From Chalara sp. BL73 (taxonomy: Eukaryota; Ascomycota; Leotiomycetes; Helotiales), in assembly GCA_918026815.1 (NCBI GenBank), contig CAKJVC010000010.1, positions 1,056,501 to 1,120,500 of the forward strand: a DNA stretch of 64,000 nucleotides. The letters are read 5' to 3'. Positions 9,598-21,655 of the stretch are shown piece by piece. Position numbers and translations under genes: made by a program. Position 1 is the stretch's first letter, and every line of letters begins with the position of its first letter. The notes beneath the pieces were generated by a model. That model did not search any database, had not been told where the DNA came from, and worked only from the letters and a program-made list of their open reading frames with translations.

Positions 9598-11166
9598 ATG
9601 TCTCTGCCTACAAAGTCCTACAAGGTCCCCTCTAATATCGCCATGTTGCCTCGCACGCCCGTCTATCGATGGTTAGGAGTCGCATTCTTCATTACACTCG
9701 TTTTCTTCTTCCACCCAAACCTCAGCGGGACTGCTATAATATCCGATTCTCTTGCACCCGCCAGTTACGCGCCGGTCCCGGGCCATGATGACCTGACTTG
9801 GGTCAAAGAAGTCTTGAAGAACCATTCAATAGGCTCGGAAGTTACATATGCATCACGAATTATCAAGTATATACCAGACCAGCCGGAGCGAAAGTCAATA
9901 ACAGAAGTCGATCACGAATTAATTCCGCAGCAATTTCAAGATGTAAACATGAAACGGATATCTACCCTTCCTGCAGGCACGCCTGTTGAAGTCCATCTGA
10001 AGAAGTCGATGCGACCGGACGATGTTGACTCATCAGCCTTAATATTTGGTGTCTCCACGACCTACGAACGGTTCAGCTCTCCGGAAACGAGCCCGGTTGG
10101 AGAGTGGAGGAGATGGCTCACAGACGGACAAGGCCATTCGAATGGAGCGGGCCTTGTCTTACAATTATACAATGCGACAGATGAGGAGGTCGGAAGCGCA
10201 ACAGAGACCTTAATATCTGTCGGCATTAATGTTACTGTGGTTCATGCAAACCCAAAACTCGATATGCCAGGACGATATGTTGCACTGGTCGACTTGATCT
10301 ACAACCACCCATCGAGAGATTCTCGCAAATACTTTGCCTTGATTGACGACGATACCTTTTTCCCTGCCTTGGCCGAGCTCCAACGTACTCTATCCAGATA
10401 CAATCCGGCGAAAACATATTACATTGGAACTTTCACGGAACGTGGGGAATGGCTGCTTCGAGACCATGCTGCATTTGGATTTGGAGGTGGTGGAATTTTC
10501 TTGACCGCATCAATGGCAAAGAAGATTGTCGAGGCGCCGTGCCTGGAGGGAGCCAAGATCCCGGGACCTGACGGCACGGAAATCTGGAAGTATAACCTGA
10601 ACGCCGACCAAGGGGATCGTTTACTTTTTAACTGCATAACTAATTACACCGATATCCGACTCTCATATCTGCCGCGGTTACATCAAATTGATCAGTTTGG
10701 AGACCTAAGTGGCTTTTACGAGAACGGAGATCAGCCTCTTAGCCTGCATCATTATAAGTCGTGGCACCACTTCAATGTTGAGAAAATGCACGTTGTAGCT
10801 GATGCTTGTGGCGAAGACTGCGTTCTTCAACGATTCCAATTCAAGGATAATTATATCATTTCGAATGGCTATTCAGTGGCTCATTACCCACAAGGGATTG
10901 ATTTCGATCCCCTTCAGGCGGAGGACACTTTTGAAAATTTTGCACCAATTCACGATGTTGACCTGGCATACTCAATGGGTGCACAGAGACCATGCTTGAG
11001 CTTTACCGGAAAGAAAGTAAGCTGGCAATTATTGGATTCCAGAGCCGAGGGGCCTGGTTCGGTACGACAGATTTACGTCAAGCATAGGTCGGACCCAAAA
11101 TATTTTAAAAAGGGCGAAGATGGCCCGAAAGACGATAGCGTCTTGGTTTTGTTATGGACTCCATAA
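9598..11166 (+). CDS. GT31/Fringe-like glycosyltransferase, type II membrane protein
   Basis: Predicted Golgi or ER glycosyltransferase of the Fringe/beta-1,3-glycosyltransferase type (GT31, fungal DUF604-like group), 522 aa. One membrane anchor (about residues 25-42, LGVAFFITLVFFF) after a short basic cytosolic tail marks a type II protein with a lumenal catalytic domain. The metal- and nucleotide-sugar-binding DDD motif is seen at residues 250-252 in YFALIDDDTFF. It is preceded by a region ending KLDMPGRY and followed by the glycine-rich GFGGGGIFLT, both typical of the fold. NNT/NYT-type sequons (LYNAT, GINVT, NYTD) suggest the lumenal part is N-glycosylated. Donor and acceptor sugars cannot be read from sequence. 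There are no introns. The ATG is the first in frame after the CT-rich leader. Confidence 0.8.
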   Translation: MSLPTKSYKVPSNIAMLPRTPVYRWLGVAFFITLVFFFHPNLSGTAIISDSLAPASYAPVPGHDDLTWVKEVLKNHSIGSEVTYASRIIKYIPDQPERKSITEVDHELIPQQFQDVNMKRISTLPAGTPVEVHLKKSMRPDDVDSSALIFGVSTTYERFSSPETSPVGEWRRWLTDGQGHSNGAGLVLQLYNATDEEVGSATETLISVGINVTVVHANPKLDMPGRYVALVDLIYNHPSRDSRKYFALIDDDTFFPALAELQRTLSRYNPAKTYYIGTFTERGEWLLRDHAAFGFGGGGIFLTASMAKKIVEAPCLEGAKIPGPDGTEIWKYNLNADQGDRLLFNCITNYTDIRLSYLPRLHQIDQFGDLSGFYENGDQPLSLHHYKSWHHFNVEKMHVVADACGEDCVLQRFQFKDNYIISNGYSVAHYPQGIDFDPLQAEDTFENFAPIHDVDLAYSMGAQRPCLSFTGKKVSWQLLDSRAEGPGSVRQIYVKHRSDPKYFKKGEDGPKDDSVLVLLWTP

Positions 11167-12171
11167 GAGGAGCAGAGCTCTCTTTTTGTATCAAACGCGA
11201 GCATTTTGTAGAGTATGGGGCATTACTTTGTTGGAAAGGAGTTCTGGAATAGATTTCGGATGACAGCGAAACGATCAACATACCCTTATCCCTAGAAGAG
11301 GGATGCATATAATTGGCATGGACATTTAGCGTTGGTCCTGGTTTAAGTTGTATCTTGTAAATTCATAATCACAAAAAGTGAGAATACCTCAAGCTACAGG
11401 CTATTTGGCTTTTTGATCATGTGCTCTGATATCCGCTTTACATGGCTTTGACAATCTGTGGCAAGTATTTCCCTGTTCAAGCTTGTGCTTGCCTCAGTAG
11501 ACTAGTAGACTTGGTCTTGCCAGCTTTGGATTGCTTTGGATAATCTATCCGGGCGCAATTAGTCACTCCCAGAGTTGTTCAGACTACCCGAAAGCATACC
11601 CGCGATACTGTTTCTATCCGTCCAGTCAGAATTCAAGCGATATCAAAATCTGTGCCCGCCTCAAGCCACAGCCAACCAGAAATGAAACCAGATCTGGCTA
11701 CTAGCGGAACTGTAATCTTTATACTCCCGACTTGCCATCTGTTGCCATTTCTTTCGATGATAGCCGTTGGCTGATCAGTCACATTGCTGGTATCGACGAA
11801 ATGGTTGCCTAATCACCCATTTACATGTTGACCACGTCCACAAGATTATATCATTCAAATAACGATTACTTTCCACCTAGAAGCTTCTTGACAGAGGGAA
11901 TGAATAAATGCGGACCCGTTCCGTCTGTCGGGTCGGATATACTTGCACCCCACTTCTCCATCCGACGCCCTTCAGCGAAACTAACAAAGCCGAGCTATTG
12001 TGTGCGATCAACGAGATCAAGGTTTTCTTCTGTACATCTTTCTCATTTCTTGTATATACAACATTTCTGCATAAATAGAGCATTGCCTCCCCTACTTTCT
12101 CTTCACCACTGTTTAGATTTCAACTGAAAACCCCACTATTGTGCACCTCAAGTCTCCAAAATCAGCTCGAA
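11167..12171. other. Intergenic: GT31 3' region and decarboxylase promoter
   Basis: One kilobase between two co-directional genes. It includes the probable 3' UTR of the glycosyltransferase and the upstream region of the decarboxylase. Small open frames here (up to 100 codons) have no family features. A TATA-like ATAAATAG is present at 12071-12078. Confidence 0.5.
12071..12078 (+). promoter_or_regulatory. TATA-like element of the decarboxylase gene
   Basis: ATAAATAG lies about 95 bases before the ATG at 12172 and is followed by a pyrimidine-rich stretch (CCTCCCCTACTTTCTCTTC). That spacing suits a TATA box with a short 5' UTR. It is a sequence match only. Confidence 0.35.
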
Positions 12172-13782
12172 ATGGATTCGAAGCAATTCAAAGCGGCCGC
12201 ATCTTCAGCCATTGATGAGAGTGAGTCTCTTCATCAGCCCTGAGTCCTCAAAGAGGAATACTAATGAATCCATATAGTCATCAACTATTATGACACCATT
12301 GAAGACCGGCGCGTGGTCTCAAACGTTGAGCCCGGCTATCTCAAGAAAATCCTCCCATCTGGCCCACCACAAGATGGTGAGTCTTGGGAGGAGATTCAGA
12401 GAGATATAGAGGCCAAAATCGTGCCCGGTCTGACGCATTGGCAATCACCAAAATTCATGGCTTTTTTCCCTGCCTCGTCCACCTACCCAGGCATGTTGGC
12501 TGAAATGTATTCTGCTGCTTTCACGGCACCAGCCTTTAATTGGATCTGCTCTCCGGCTGTGACGGAGCTAGAGACTGTGGTTATGGACTGGCTTGCTAAG
12601 TTATTTAATCTTCCGGACTGCTACTTAAGTACAGAGCACGGGGGTGGGGTGATCCAAGGGTCTGCTTCTGAGGCTATCGTCACCGTCATGGTCGCAGCAC
12701 GCGACAAGTATTTGAGAGAGACTACTTCGCATTTGGAGGGCCTGGAGCTCGAAGACGCCATTGCGCATAAGAGAAGCAAGCTGGTGGCATTAGGAAGCGA
12801 GGCAGCGCATAGTTCCACGCAAAAAGCTGCCCAAATTGCTGGTGTGCGATACCGCTCTGTTCCTATTACCGTGGAAGACAAATTTGCCATGACAGGTGCG
12901 GGCCTTGAAAAGGTTCTAGAAGAATGCAAAGCACAAGGCTTAGAACCATTTTACGTCACCACTACCATTGGAACAACAAACACTTGCGCTGTGGACGACT
13001 TCTCCTCTATCGCCTCGGTTTTATCTAGATACGCACCACCAAACAAACCCGGCGAGATATGGGTCCACGTCGACGCTGCCTACGCGGGAGCTGCTCTCGT
13101 CTGCCCGGAATACCAACATCTTACATCTCACTTTGCATCATTCCACAGCTTCGATATGAATATGCACAAATGGCTGCTCACCAACTTCGATGCCTCATGT
13201 CTCTTTGTTAAGAAACGCAAGGATCTGATTGATGCCCTCTCCATCTCGCCGACCTATCTCAGAAACGAGTTCTCGGAGTCAGGGCTCGTGACCGATTATA
13301 GAGACTGGCAGATTCCCCTAGGTCGGCGCTTCCGCAGCTTGAAGATCTGGTTTGTGCTGAGAACATATGGTGTGAGTGGATTGCAGGCGCATATCAGGAA
13401 ACATGTTAAGCTTGGAGAAACTTTTGCGAGCTTGGTCAAGTCGCGACAGGATCTATTTGAGATTATTACGGGGCCGGACTTTGCGTTGACAGTATTCAAT
13501 GTAGTAGGCAAGGACAAGGCAGAAGAAGACAGGCTGACAAAAGAGGTGTATGAGTTGGTTAATAAGAGGGGAGAAATATATATCACGAGTAGTGTGGTGG
13601 GGGGACGGTATGCCATCAGAGTTGTTAGTGCGAACCCCTTGGCGGAAGAGAGATATGTACGAAGGGCCTTCGATATATTGGTGGAAACGACGGAGGAGGT
13701 GAGAGATGCGAAGGCGCCGAATAGTATTCCCTCGCTGCCTTCGAGTGGGGAGCTTAAGAATGGAAAGGGGGAGAGTTGGTGA
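12172..13782 (+). CDS. Aromatic-L-amino-acid decarboxylase (PLP group II)
   Basis: Pyridoxal-phosphate enzyme that removes the carboxyl group from an aromatic amino acid (Tyr, Trp, Phe or DOPA) to give the amine. The model is exon 12172-12220, intron 12221-12277 (57 nt, branch ACTAAT) and exon 12278-13782, 517 aa. The splice restores the N-terminus SAIDEIINYYDTIEDRRVVS of the DDC family, which the unspliced frame lacks. Visible family motifs are HWQSPKFMAFFPASSTYPGM (substrate pocket), EHGGGVIQGSASEA (phosphate-binding loop), HVDAAYAGA (Asp that holds the pyridine nitrogen), and NMHKW with the Schiff-base lysine at residue 314. Length is within the normal 480-520. No targeting signal is seen, so it is cytosolic. 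Substrate preference is not decidable here. No tailoring biosynthetic genes lie beside it. Confidence 0.9.
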
Positions 13783-15202
13783 GGTGGCACACGCCAATGG
13801 GACCGCGATATAGAGGATGGTTTGTCCAGTCCCTTCAGTAGGCATAGAAGCATAGAATACAAGGTACAATATGATCACTCCACCCAGGTTTCCTACAAAA
13901 CTGGTCTCAAATTACATGGATTAATTCAGCTTCTCATGCATTTTCCTGCCGGGCTAACATCTGACAACTACCTATCTTCATCTTCACTCGATTACCTTTC
14001 ATCTCTCCCGGCCGAAGCAAATAGCTAAACAGGGTTAACCTCCAATAAAATCATACGGCAACAAAATGCCCCATTCATCATTCCCTCCCAGACCCATAGC
14101 ATCAGCTTAGGCTCCGGGGTGCTGTCTCGAAGTATGACTAAGATCATACCCTAGAAGAGCTTGACAAGTTTGGCTTTTTGGGGGTCTTCATGGATTAAAG
14201 TTGTTGCGCCATTGTGCTTGAAGTTGTTAAGAAGCGGTGCCGTGACAGACTCATTTGAGCCGCGGTCCTCTCGTTGAGAGAGGGAGGTCTTGATATTGTA
14301 TGCTGTATTGATATCCAGCACTGCTGTAGGGGGCTCCTGGAGTAGAGATGGGATGAACAATATGGTATTAAAGTAAAGTTTAAACGGTCTATGACCGCGG
14401 AAACCACTGTATGATCGTTCCAGCCCTTCCAAGGAAAGAAAATGTATTAGTGAAGCCCCGCATTGCTGTCTTATGATCTAGTTGCTTTATGCCTTTAGTG
14501 GAACAAACGAATGGAAGACAGGATGGAGATTCGTGTCTTGACATCGCTCCCAGATCTCGAACTGAGCTCTCTGTGCCAGATAGAATGAAAGAACAGAGGA
14601 GTTGGTAATACTTTGCTGAAAGAAAGTGAAGCGTTCAACCTATGAACTTTGGGTTGCTACTAAATATTGTATCATCTGTCGAAGTGGTTTCAGGTTGAGT
14701 CAAAACGCCATATTAGTTCAAATCTCAAATGCAACCAGTTTAGGATACCCATAATTAGACTTTGATATTTAAGTAAAGCCATAAATCTGCCTAAAACATC
14801 TTGCTGACGAGAATTCTAGCGGATATCTTCGACCGGGGATGTTGGAGAAGAAAAGAGACCTAAAGCATATCTTTCAACTGAACTTCACCAGGATCCGAAT
14901 TGTTGTCCTGTTTCTAGTTGCTTATTTCGTATTCAAAGAGGCTCATTTAGTGTGTTTTTCATTACTTGTCACAATGTAAACCTACTCAATACCCGTTTGG
15001 GATAAGTCAATTCATAAACTGGACAAGCCATGAAAACTGAACTATTAGATTAATGGTTGATATCCATTCATATCTGATATAGACAATATTCTACCTTGTG
15101 CAGGGAAATAAGAATGAATGAAAGGGTTGATGTACAAGTCGCCAGCCAAGCGGCTTGGGTCCACAAAAAAGTTCTGCCAAGCTTTAAAGAACGACAAGCC
15201 AG
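13783..15202. other. Intergenic, 1.4 kb
   Basis: Apart from the coding-like minus-strand relic at 14157-14432 I see no gene. The first part holds the 3' end of the decarboxylase transcript. The last 200 bases precede the mitochondrial-type gene starting at 15203. The remaining sequence is AT-rich with scattered stops in all frames. Confidence 0.5.
14157..14432 (-). pseudogene. Coding-like minus-strand fragment of unknown origin
   Basis: The C-terminal 60 codons of this minus-strand frame (about 14157-14335) have strongly coding-like composition, with most third positions C or G and residues such as DINTAYNIKTSLSQRED and HNGATTLIHEDPQKAKLVKLF before a TAG stop. The N-terminal part is less convincing, and I find no ATG or upstream exon that extends it. 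It may be the 3' exon of a decayed gene or of a gene whose 5' part I could not model. I do not recognise the family. Confidence 0.3.
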
Positions 15203-17282
15203 ATGAAGCTTGCAGCTTCATATTTATGCCAACAAGTTCGTCCACTGAACGCTAGGGTCAATTGCATGTCATTGATGCCGCTGACGCGCCCGATACCTCC
15301 GCCGTTCTTGTTACCAGAACAGGGTGCGCGAAGGTTGTACCGAGCGTTGCAATTCTCTACCACCTCTGGACGCCTTGCGAACGAAGATGAGACGAAGTTT
15401 AGAATACGGAAGCATGCAGTCGAGTCAACAACTGCACATGTACGGCTAGACTTGAGCACTGCGAGCGCTGGCAACGGGTCGTCCACATCGGGGAGCATTA
15501 CTCTAGCGAATCATAGAGCACGAAATGGACGAAAAACGGGAAGAGGAAAGAACTATGATTTGGAGATCACAGCGGTTAAGGGCGATAACCCTCGGATCCC
15601 AGGATCTCGCAGTGTTAGAGTGGTGGCTAATAGAATGCCTGGGCGGCAGAGTTTGTCAGGGAGACATGCTTTGAGCAAGGATGAGAAGACGGAAGCATTG
15701 AGAGTAGCATTAAAGCAGCTGGACGGGACCATAAGCAAGAAGGCTGTAGATCGCGCTGGGCTAACAAATAATCGATTTGAGAGGCGATCCCAGACCGATA
15801 TACATACTTGGCAGAGTTTTTTGAGGAAAATACCTATGGATGAACAGAACAAGGGTCAGGAACAAACGATCGAGGATGGAAAGGGAGTAGATATCGATTT
15901 TGCAGGCACTAAAAGCCTAATGGATGAGCAGGCTGCAAGTACGGAATCGGCCGCTACAGATGCGGCTCCGATGCCTAAGTTGGATGCTAAACAACCCGGA
16001 TCTAGGGAAGCTAAGGATACGAAAAGTGCTAGAGATATGACGCCCGCTGCCCTTGAAAGTTTGGACGCTGAAAAGTCGGAAGGTGGTACACAAAAGCAGG
16101 ACGGCATACTGCAGACAGAGGCTTCCTCAAATGAGCCCTTGAAACCTGCACCGTCATCCACAAAATCCCTTTTCGAAATGTTATTTCCCGAGGAGAAGAA
16201 ACCTTCCCTCCTTCCAAAGCCTCCAAGGAAGATTGAGAAACTGAAGCCTTTCCAATGGAACGTAGGACTCGTACCACCTGGTAGACTCTTTACGAAACTG
16301 CCAAAAACTAACCAGGACATTGCTGATTTCTCAAAGGTGGAAGTGGAATCACCAACGCAGGATATAGAGGAGGCAAAAGCACGATCGGGATATGAGGCCA
16401 AAGCGTTTGGAAAAGACCTTCGTGTCTTGCTCTTGACAGGTGCAAGTGCGAATCTTGCAGAAAGCGATTTCTTTAGAGCTACACCCAAGGGCGAACATAT
16501 CGAAGGCTGGACTACAGGTATCGTCAAAGGTAACAATCAAACTAATCCTCTGTATTTTTGGTATATTACTAAGAGTCATAGTCATCCAAGGTCGCGATGC
16601 CAATACACTTAAACCGCTGTCCCATTATTTCGTACTCTTCTCCTCTGAGGCTGCGGCACGTGCATACCTCGACCAAACTCATCGCTTGCACAGGCTTGCC
16701 AGAAATCACACATCCCTTGTGCTTCCAGGCACTATCCCGTACCCTAATTTAGACCCGGAATCATCAACCGATAAAGATCTCAATGATATCCGCTCCTTCT
16801 CGCTTTTCCCAGGCCAAGGTCGTTTCTCTATGCGCCCCATTAAAAGACCCTTCACCTCTGCCATGAAAAAACTGCTTAACAACGGCGGTATAAAGCCTCT
16901 AATGGACCTCCAACTCAACGGCGAAGGGGTTGTGCTCTTCTCCTTACAAGCGGGCATGCTTTCCGCACGAGAAGTCCACGATATCATCGAAGCAGATGGC
17001 AAGCACAGGAATCTGCGGTGGAGTCTTGTGCAGGGCCGCGGAATCCAAGAGATTGAGGAGCTTATGTGGGTTGACCGGGATGAAGAGCAGCAACGCGACC
17101 TTATAGCAAGGAGAAAGGGGGCGTATACTAGACCATCAAGTTATGTGCTCTCGTTCACGGATAGATTCGAAGCCAGGAGATTTGCGAGAGAATGGCATCG
17201 CCGCCAGTTGCCTAAAATAGAGAGGTATCAGATAAACGAAGTGGAGGAACCACCTATTGTGTTGGCAGAGTTCTTGTCATAG
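15203..17282 (+). CDS. Predicted mitochondrial protein of unknown function, 675 aa
   Basis: Model: exon 15203-16529, intron 16530-16581 (52 nt, donor GTAACA, branch ACTAAG), exon 16582-17282. The join reads ...GIVKVIQGRDANTLKPLSHYFVLFSS, whereas reading through the intron soon reaches a stop. The first 60 residues are basic, Ser/Arg-rich and free of acidic residues, ending RALQFSTTSGRLA, a classic mitochondrial presequence with a probable cleavage site. A low-complexity Lys/Glu/Ser middle (about 190-340) is probably disordered. From about residue 380 onward the protein is globular, with two alpha/beta stretches that have the look of RNA-binding folds: FVLFSSEAAARAYLDQTH and SYVLSFTDRFEARRFAREWH both end in a motif like the last strand-helix of an RRM. 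I infer a mitochondrial RNA-related role, but I do not recognise a named family. Confidence 0.65.
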
Positions 17283-17601
17283 ACACCATATCATCAATGT
17301 TCACCATTGTATACATAAAATGATTTGCCAGATCGCAAATATCTGTCTCTTGTATTCATGTGCCTATCTCTCCAGCTTGATTTCGAAAAGGAAAGTAGGC
17401 TTATAATGTACCAGATGATTCTTAGACCGGGAATATGCTGCCTTCAATTTATAATACCAGGCTGAAGTCTTTTGACCAAACTCCACCCATTATCTGCTCT
17501 GTGTAAAGACAAAAAAGACGTGAAAAGCCCACCCCTCAGACCGGGATACTAAAAAAATGCACAAAAGCGGCAAAAAATAATCATCATTTCGTCAGAGTTC
17601 T

Positions 17602-18379
17602 CTAGCAGCACTTCCCTCCTAATCCGCCACCATTATTCGCCCCGCCTACGTCCACGCCTTGGGATGCTGCCTGGTCTGTTTTTGCTGTGTCGATGATGCG
17701 CTTCTTGATATCTGCTGCAAGGCTGAAGAATGCTTTTTCCACGTTGATGTTTGACTTTGCTGAAACCTCCATGAAGGGAATGCCGAGTTCGTCTGCTAAT
17801 GCTTGACCCTGCTCAGTCGACACCACACGTTTGTCTTCCCAATCGCACTTATTGCCGATCAGGATCTTGTTAACTCCTTCTGTGGCGTGCTGTTCTACGT
17901 TCGAGAACCAGGTTCTAATGTCTAGTCACAAAGCTATGTCAGCAACGACTTCTCTAGTATCAAAAATTGGGCAAAGAAAAGTAGGTGTGGCCTTCTCGGG
18001 AGATGGGTCAGGGGGGTTGCCTTCGTACTTTCAAAAGATCGCATATCCGTAACATCATAAACAAGCAATATACCCATAGCGCCCCGGTAATACGCCGTCG
18101 TAATCGTTCTGAAGCGCTCCTGTCCCGCCGTATCCCAGATCTGCAGCTTCACCCGCTTGCCGTCCAGCTCGATGGTCCGGATCTTGAAATCAATGCCAAT
18201 GGTGGTGATGAATGACGGTGTAAACGAGTCTTCGCTGAAACGTAGCAGACAGCATGACTTTCCAACTCCAGAGTCGCCGATCAGCAGAAGCTTAATCTAT
18301 TGTTTTCATGTATTAGCTAGCGCACTTTGCTAATGGAGGGGCGATATACCAGGAAATCATAATTCCGTGTCCCTGCCAT
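17602..18379 (-). CDS. SEC4: Rab GTPase SEC4 (Rab8 family)
   Basis: Small GTPase that directs post-Golgi secretory vesicles to the exocyst at sites of polarised growth (SEC4 in yeast, SrgA in Aspergillus). Three exons on the minus strand: 18350-18379 (encoding [10 protein letters not shown]), 18029-18296 and 17602-17921. Introns are 18297-18349 (53 nt) and 17922-18028 (107 nt). The product is 205 aa. Motifs seen: P-loop GDSGVGKS (17-24), effector region [35 protein letters not shown] (switch II), [11 protein letters not shown] (guanine base), [14 protein letters not shown], and C-terminal GGKCC for double geranylgeranylation. The sequence around switch I and II is that of the Sec4/Rab8 subgroup rather than Rab1. 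No key residue is missing. Confidence 0.95.
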
Positions 18380-18992
18380 TATGGTAGACAGCCGGCAGCG
18401 GATGCGGAGAGGAGAGGTAGTGAGCTGTAGTCTCGAGAGGGATTGAGTATGGTTCTAGATCTCTCAAGCTCCTATTGAGGCTATTGAAAGCAAAATTGCT
18501 AATGAGGTTGTGTCTGCTGTTTCCTTCTCTATCTGTTGGATACCACAGCTTGGGTACGGCGTCGTGGATGTAAACCGCAATCCGCGGCTTCTAAGTAATT
18601 GTTGCTAAGTCTAGGAGGTGAATGAGTTGGAATGGCAAGCATGAGCTTGAGGTCCGCGGCTGTTCGAGGTTGCCTTTCAGGAGCTTAGCGTTGTCGTATC
18701 GCCTCACAGATTGCCAAGGCTCCACTCGACATCATCACAGAGGAGGGATGAGTTTGTTGCATCTGTGTCCCATCACTTTTCAATGTTTTTTCATATGAAT
18801 TAGTTTGGTCAAGGATTCTTTATTCAATTATGAATATTTCGTGTGGATTGCTGTTGATTGGGAATTACATATTTAAAGCCCTCGCAAGCCATGAAGCACC
18901 ATGCAAGCTTGTCCAGCCTTAAGCATATTGATGCGCTATGTTATTGTCCTGACGGACTTTTCTCTACCGTTATTTTATACCATACCGTCATC
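18380..18992. other. Intergenic: SEC4 promoter and NCA2 3' region
   Basis: Six hundred bases between two minus-strand genes. The part near 18380-18700 should carry the SEC4 promoter and 5' UTR. No open frame or repeat stands out. Confidence 0.5.
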
Positions 18993-21089
18993 TCACCTTA
19001 ACCATTTAGCATAGCCCCACCTGATCCTGTCTAGTACCTTCAGCTGGGTTACAAGCCCACTGTGATGATTGCAAAGGTCGTTAACATCCTCCAGAAACTC
19101 GCGCTCAATTTCACCAGGAAACAAATGTCTGGCCCGAGACCGCAAGACATGCACTTCGCATAATAGAAGACCATGGTCTTTGTAAGATAAGACATCCCTA
19201 TCGGTTGGAGAGGCAAGTGTCAGGATCCGGTCGATGTTTCGGAGCACTCGAACGGTTTGGCCGGCCCGCTTTCCATGTCTCACACCTTTTCGATTTCCAA
19301 ATGTCCCTGCGAGGTAACGGAAAGCTGCAAAGCAGACTATAATACCAGGTGTTAAGCCGACTAAGCCAAAGACTAATTCCTGGCTCTTCAGAAGCTTGTC
19401 AATTCCGCTGATTGCAACTTCCACATCAACCTTCGTCTTTTGGACCTGAATCAGAAGACTTCTGATGAGATCGCCACGGACTGTTCCAACGAAGGGTTTT
19501 TTAAGATCTTGCTCGTATGCACGTAGAACTGGCGTAAGATCGCCTTCTCTGACCTTTGCTCTAATCTCAGATATTTGTGCGTCATTCAACGCGCCATCTG
19601 CGCCTGCGGCAGCAGGATTGTCTACCGCAAAGTCAACCACCATTCGCTCGAGACTATCTCTATCTCCTTTGAGGCTTTCTTTGCTCATTATAGCAACTTC
19701 GCTGTCTTTATCATGCCGAATCGTTCCGATAACCTTTTTCGTCGGGTCAAGAACCCAATTCATCCAAAAGTCTCGTACAGTTAACCCGAGATCGTGCACC
19801 CATGTGATGATTTCGGCTCTTCTACTCGCAAATATCCGTAAAATTGTTGTTGATGAAAGCAGGAATAGTCCTGCTGGTAGCCAATATCGAACTAGCCTTG
19901 ATGGTCGGCCATATTCAGCGACATACTTTTGTGTGGCTTTAACATGGTCAGGAAGCAGCTCATTTAGAATAAACTGAAGCCGTTCACCAACTTCAGCAGG
20001 CCGAACATGTGTGTCACCAACGAAAGTTTGGTGAACCGAATCTTGAAAAGCTTCGATTGCAGCAGGTACAAAATTATCCACTCCGTCGGGAAGGCTTGCG
20101 ATGTTGCACAGTAAGTTGTCCATCAGTGATATGGCGCCGCCCACCATAATCTTCCATTCATCGTCCACGCTCTCCAGCGCTTTCGCTGTGTCAAGACTAT
20201 CAAAAGGGAGATCATCGTTGATATTGAAATCGACTTCATCCACAAGCATACCTATGGCGGTCGAGGCCGTTTCTCGAAATTGTTTTAACTTCGCCTGTTT
20301 CCGTCTAGCTTCAGCACGGCATAAAGCAACTGGTGATAGGACTCGCTTCTGCAAATCGAACACTGATCGCTGCCTAATGCTTTCCCGTACCAATTCATAA
20401 AATTGTTTCCATTGGGCTGTGACCCCATTCCCAATGTCACTTGCTGAGACTCGCTCCACTTCCAATGTGCCCTCTTGTAGCCTCGTAAATCGTCCGCGCG
20501 CATCATTGAATATATCCTTTGTCCACGCCCATAATCGCAAAGGCGACGTTTGAATCGTATAGATACCTGTGTAGGTGTAACTTCCTAGAACCTCATCCCA
20601 ATACCAAATGTCATCATTAAGCGGAACAGTATGCTCAAATAAGGTGCTCATCACCAGGCCATATGTCTGAACGGTCGCCTTGCTAACGAGCAGCCACTCT
20701 AACTCAATCTCGTACTTTGTAGCATCATCCTCTTTCGGCCGTTCAGGTTCGCGAATACCATATTGGTCCTCTGTTATTTGACTGTCCCAAGATTCCGTCA
20801 GGCTGGCTTGATCTAGTAGCGTGGAGACACGCCATGGGGAGAGCAAGGGGCGCGACGAGGCTGTCGTAGAGAGTGCTTTGATTATACTGTTTAGCTCCGC
20901 GATACGGTCGGTATGGGCTGGGGCCTGCGAGGAGGTGAAGATGTCATCTTGTACGGATTTGGGGACGAGCCGTATTTTATCAAGCTGGCTGTCGATCTTC
21001 CGTACTTGACTTGGGAACAAAAGTTAGTTAGTGTGATTGGTGAGTGGAAAGAGCTTGAAACAAGGCACATACTCTGCAACAATTGACAT
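18993..21089 (-). CDS. NCA2: Nuclear control of ATP synthase protein 2 (NCA2)
   Basis: Mitochondrial membrane protein required in yeast for proper expression of the mitochondrial ATP6/ATP8 transcript. Model: exon 21073-21089 (ATG plus 14 nt), intron 21010-21072 (63 nt, branch ACTAACT), exon 18993-21009, 677 aa. The 17-nt first exon restores the typical start MSIVADQVRKIDSQLDKIRL; without it the frame begins mid-protein. Family features seen: ELEWLLVSKATVQTYGLVM with IWYWDEVLGS (N-terminal domain), a membrane segment at YWLPAGLFLLSSTTILRIF, and a second one at LVFGLVGLTPGIIVCFAAFRYL. Between them lie ESLKGDRDSLERMVVDFAVD and GDLIRSLLIQVQKTKVDVE, which are the most conserved part of the family. 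The C-terminus KVLDRIRWGYAKWL is also characteristic. Confidence 0.9.
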
Positions 21090-21655
21090 CGCGCCTTGAA
21101 ACCATCGGCCTTGGGTTTTAAGCTGTAGCAAATATGGGTTGACAGATTCGCTGGACGGACAAAGAAATATGTCGACTTCCAGTGACGTCTGAGGGCAGGG
21201 ACAGACTTGGCATGCACAATGCGCAAACCCCGTCAGAAGCGACTTTTTGGAAAGAGCATACAGGTACACATGTGACTTAATACTCTGATCAATGTTTTAT
21301 ATGAGACATGAATACTCTATGAGATAATATTTTTGGCAGGCAAGCACAGATCATCTATCGTGATTTCTAAAATGCATCGTTCCGTTTCACCTGTCAAGAA
21401 GGAATCAAGAACTGGTTCCATGTATAGATACAGATATAATTGACCTTGCTTTTATAGTCAACATAAGAATGTGGTAATATTATTGATACAAGGGTTTTCT
21501 CGTCAACTTCTTCAACTTCATCCAAGATTCCCGTTCGCATGGCGACTCATTTCATAACCACAGCGAGCTATCCTAGCTATAACGATACCTATTTACAACA
21601 TGCCCTTCTACTATGGACTAGTTTCCGTCCTGATTTCGAAATTTTCTGGCTGGAT
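21090..21655. other. Intergenic: NCA2 promoter and PPR-gene 3' region
   Basis: Short intergenic stretch between two co-directional minus-strand genes for mitochondrial proteins. It should hold the NCA2 promoter. No additional gene, tRNA or repeat was recognised. Confidence 0.5.

Noticed and set aside
9598..13782. Possible secondary-metabolite cluster around the aromatic decarboxylase
   Set aside because: Only a GT31 glycosyltransferase is adjacent. No NRPS/PKS, P450, methyltransferase, transporter or regulator lies nearby.
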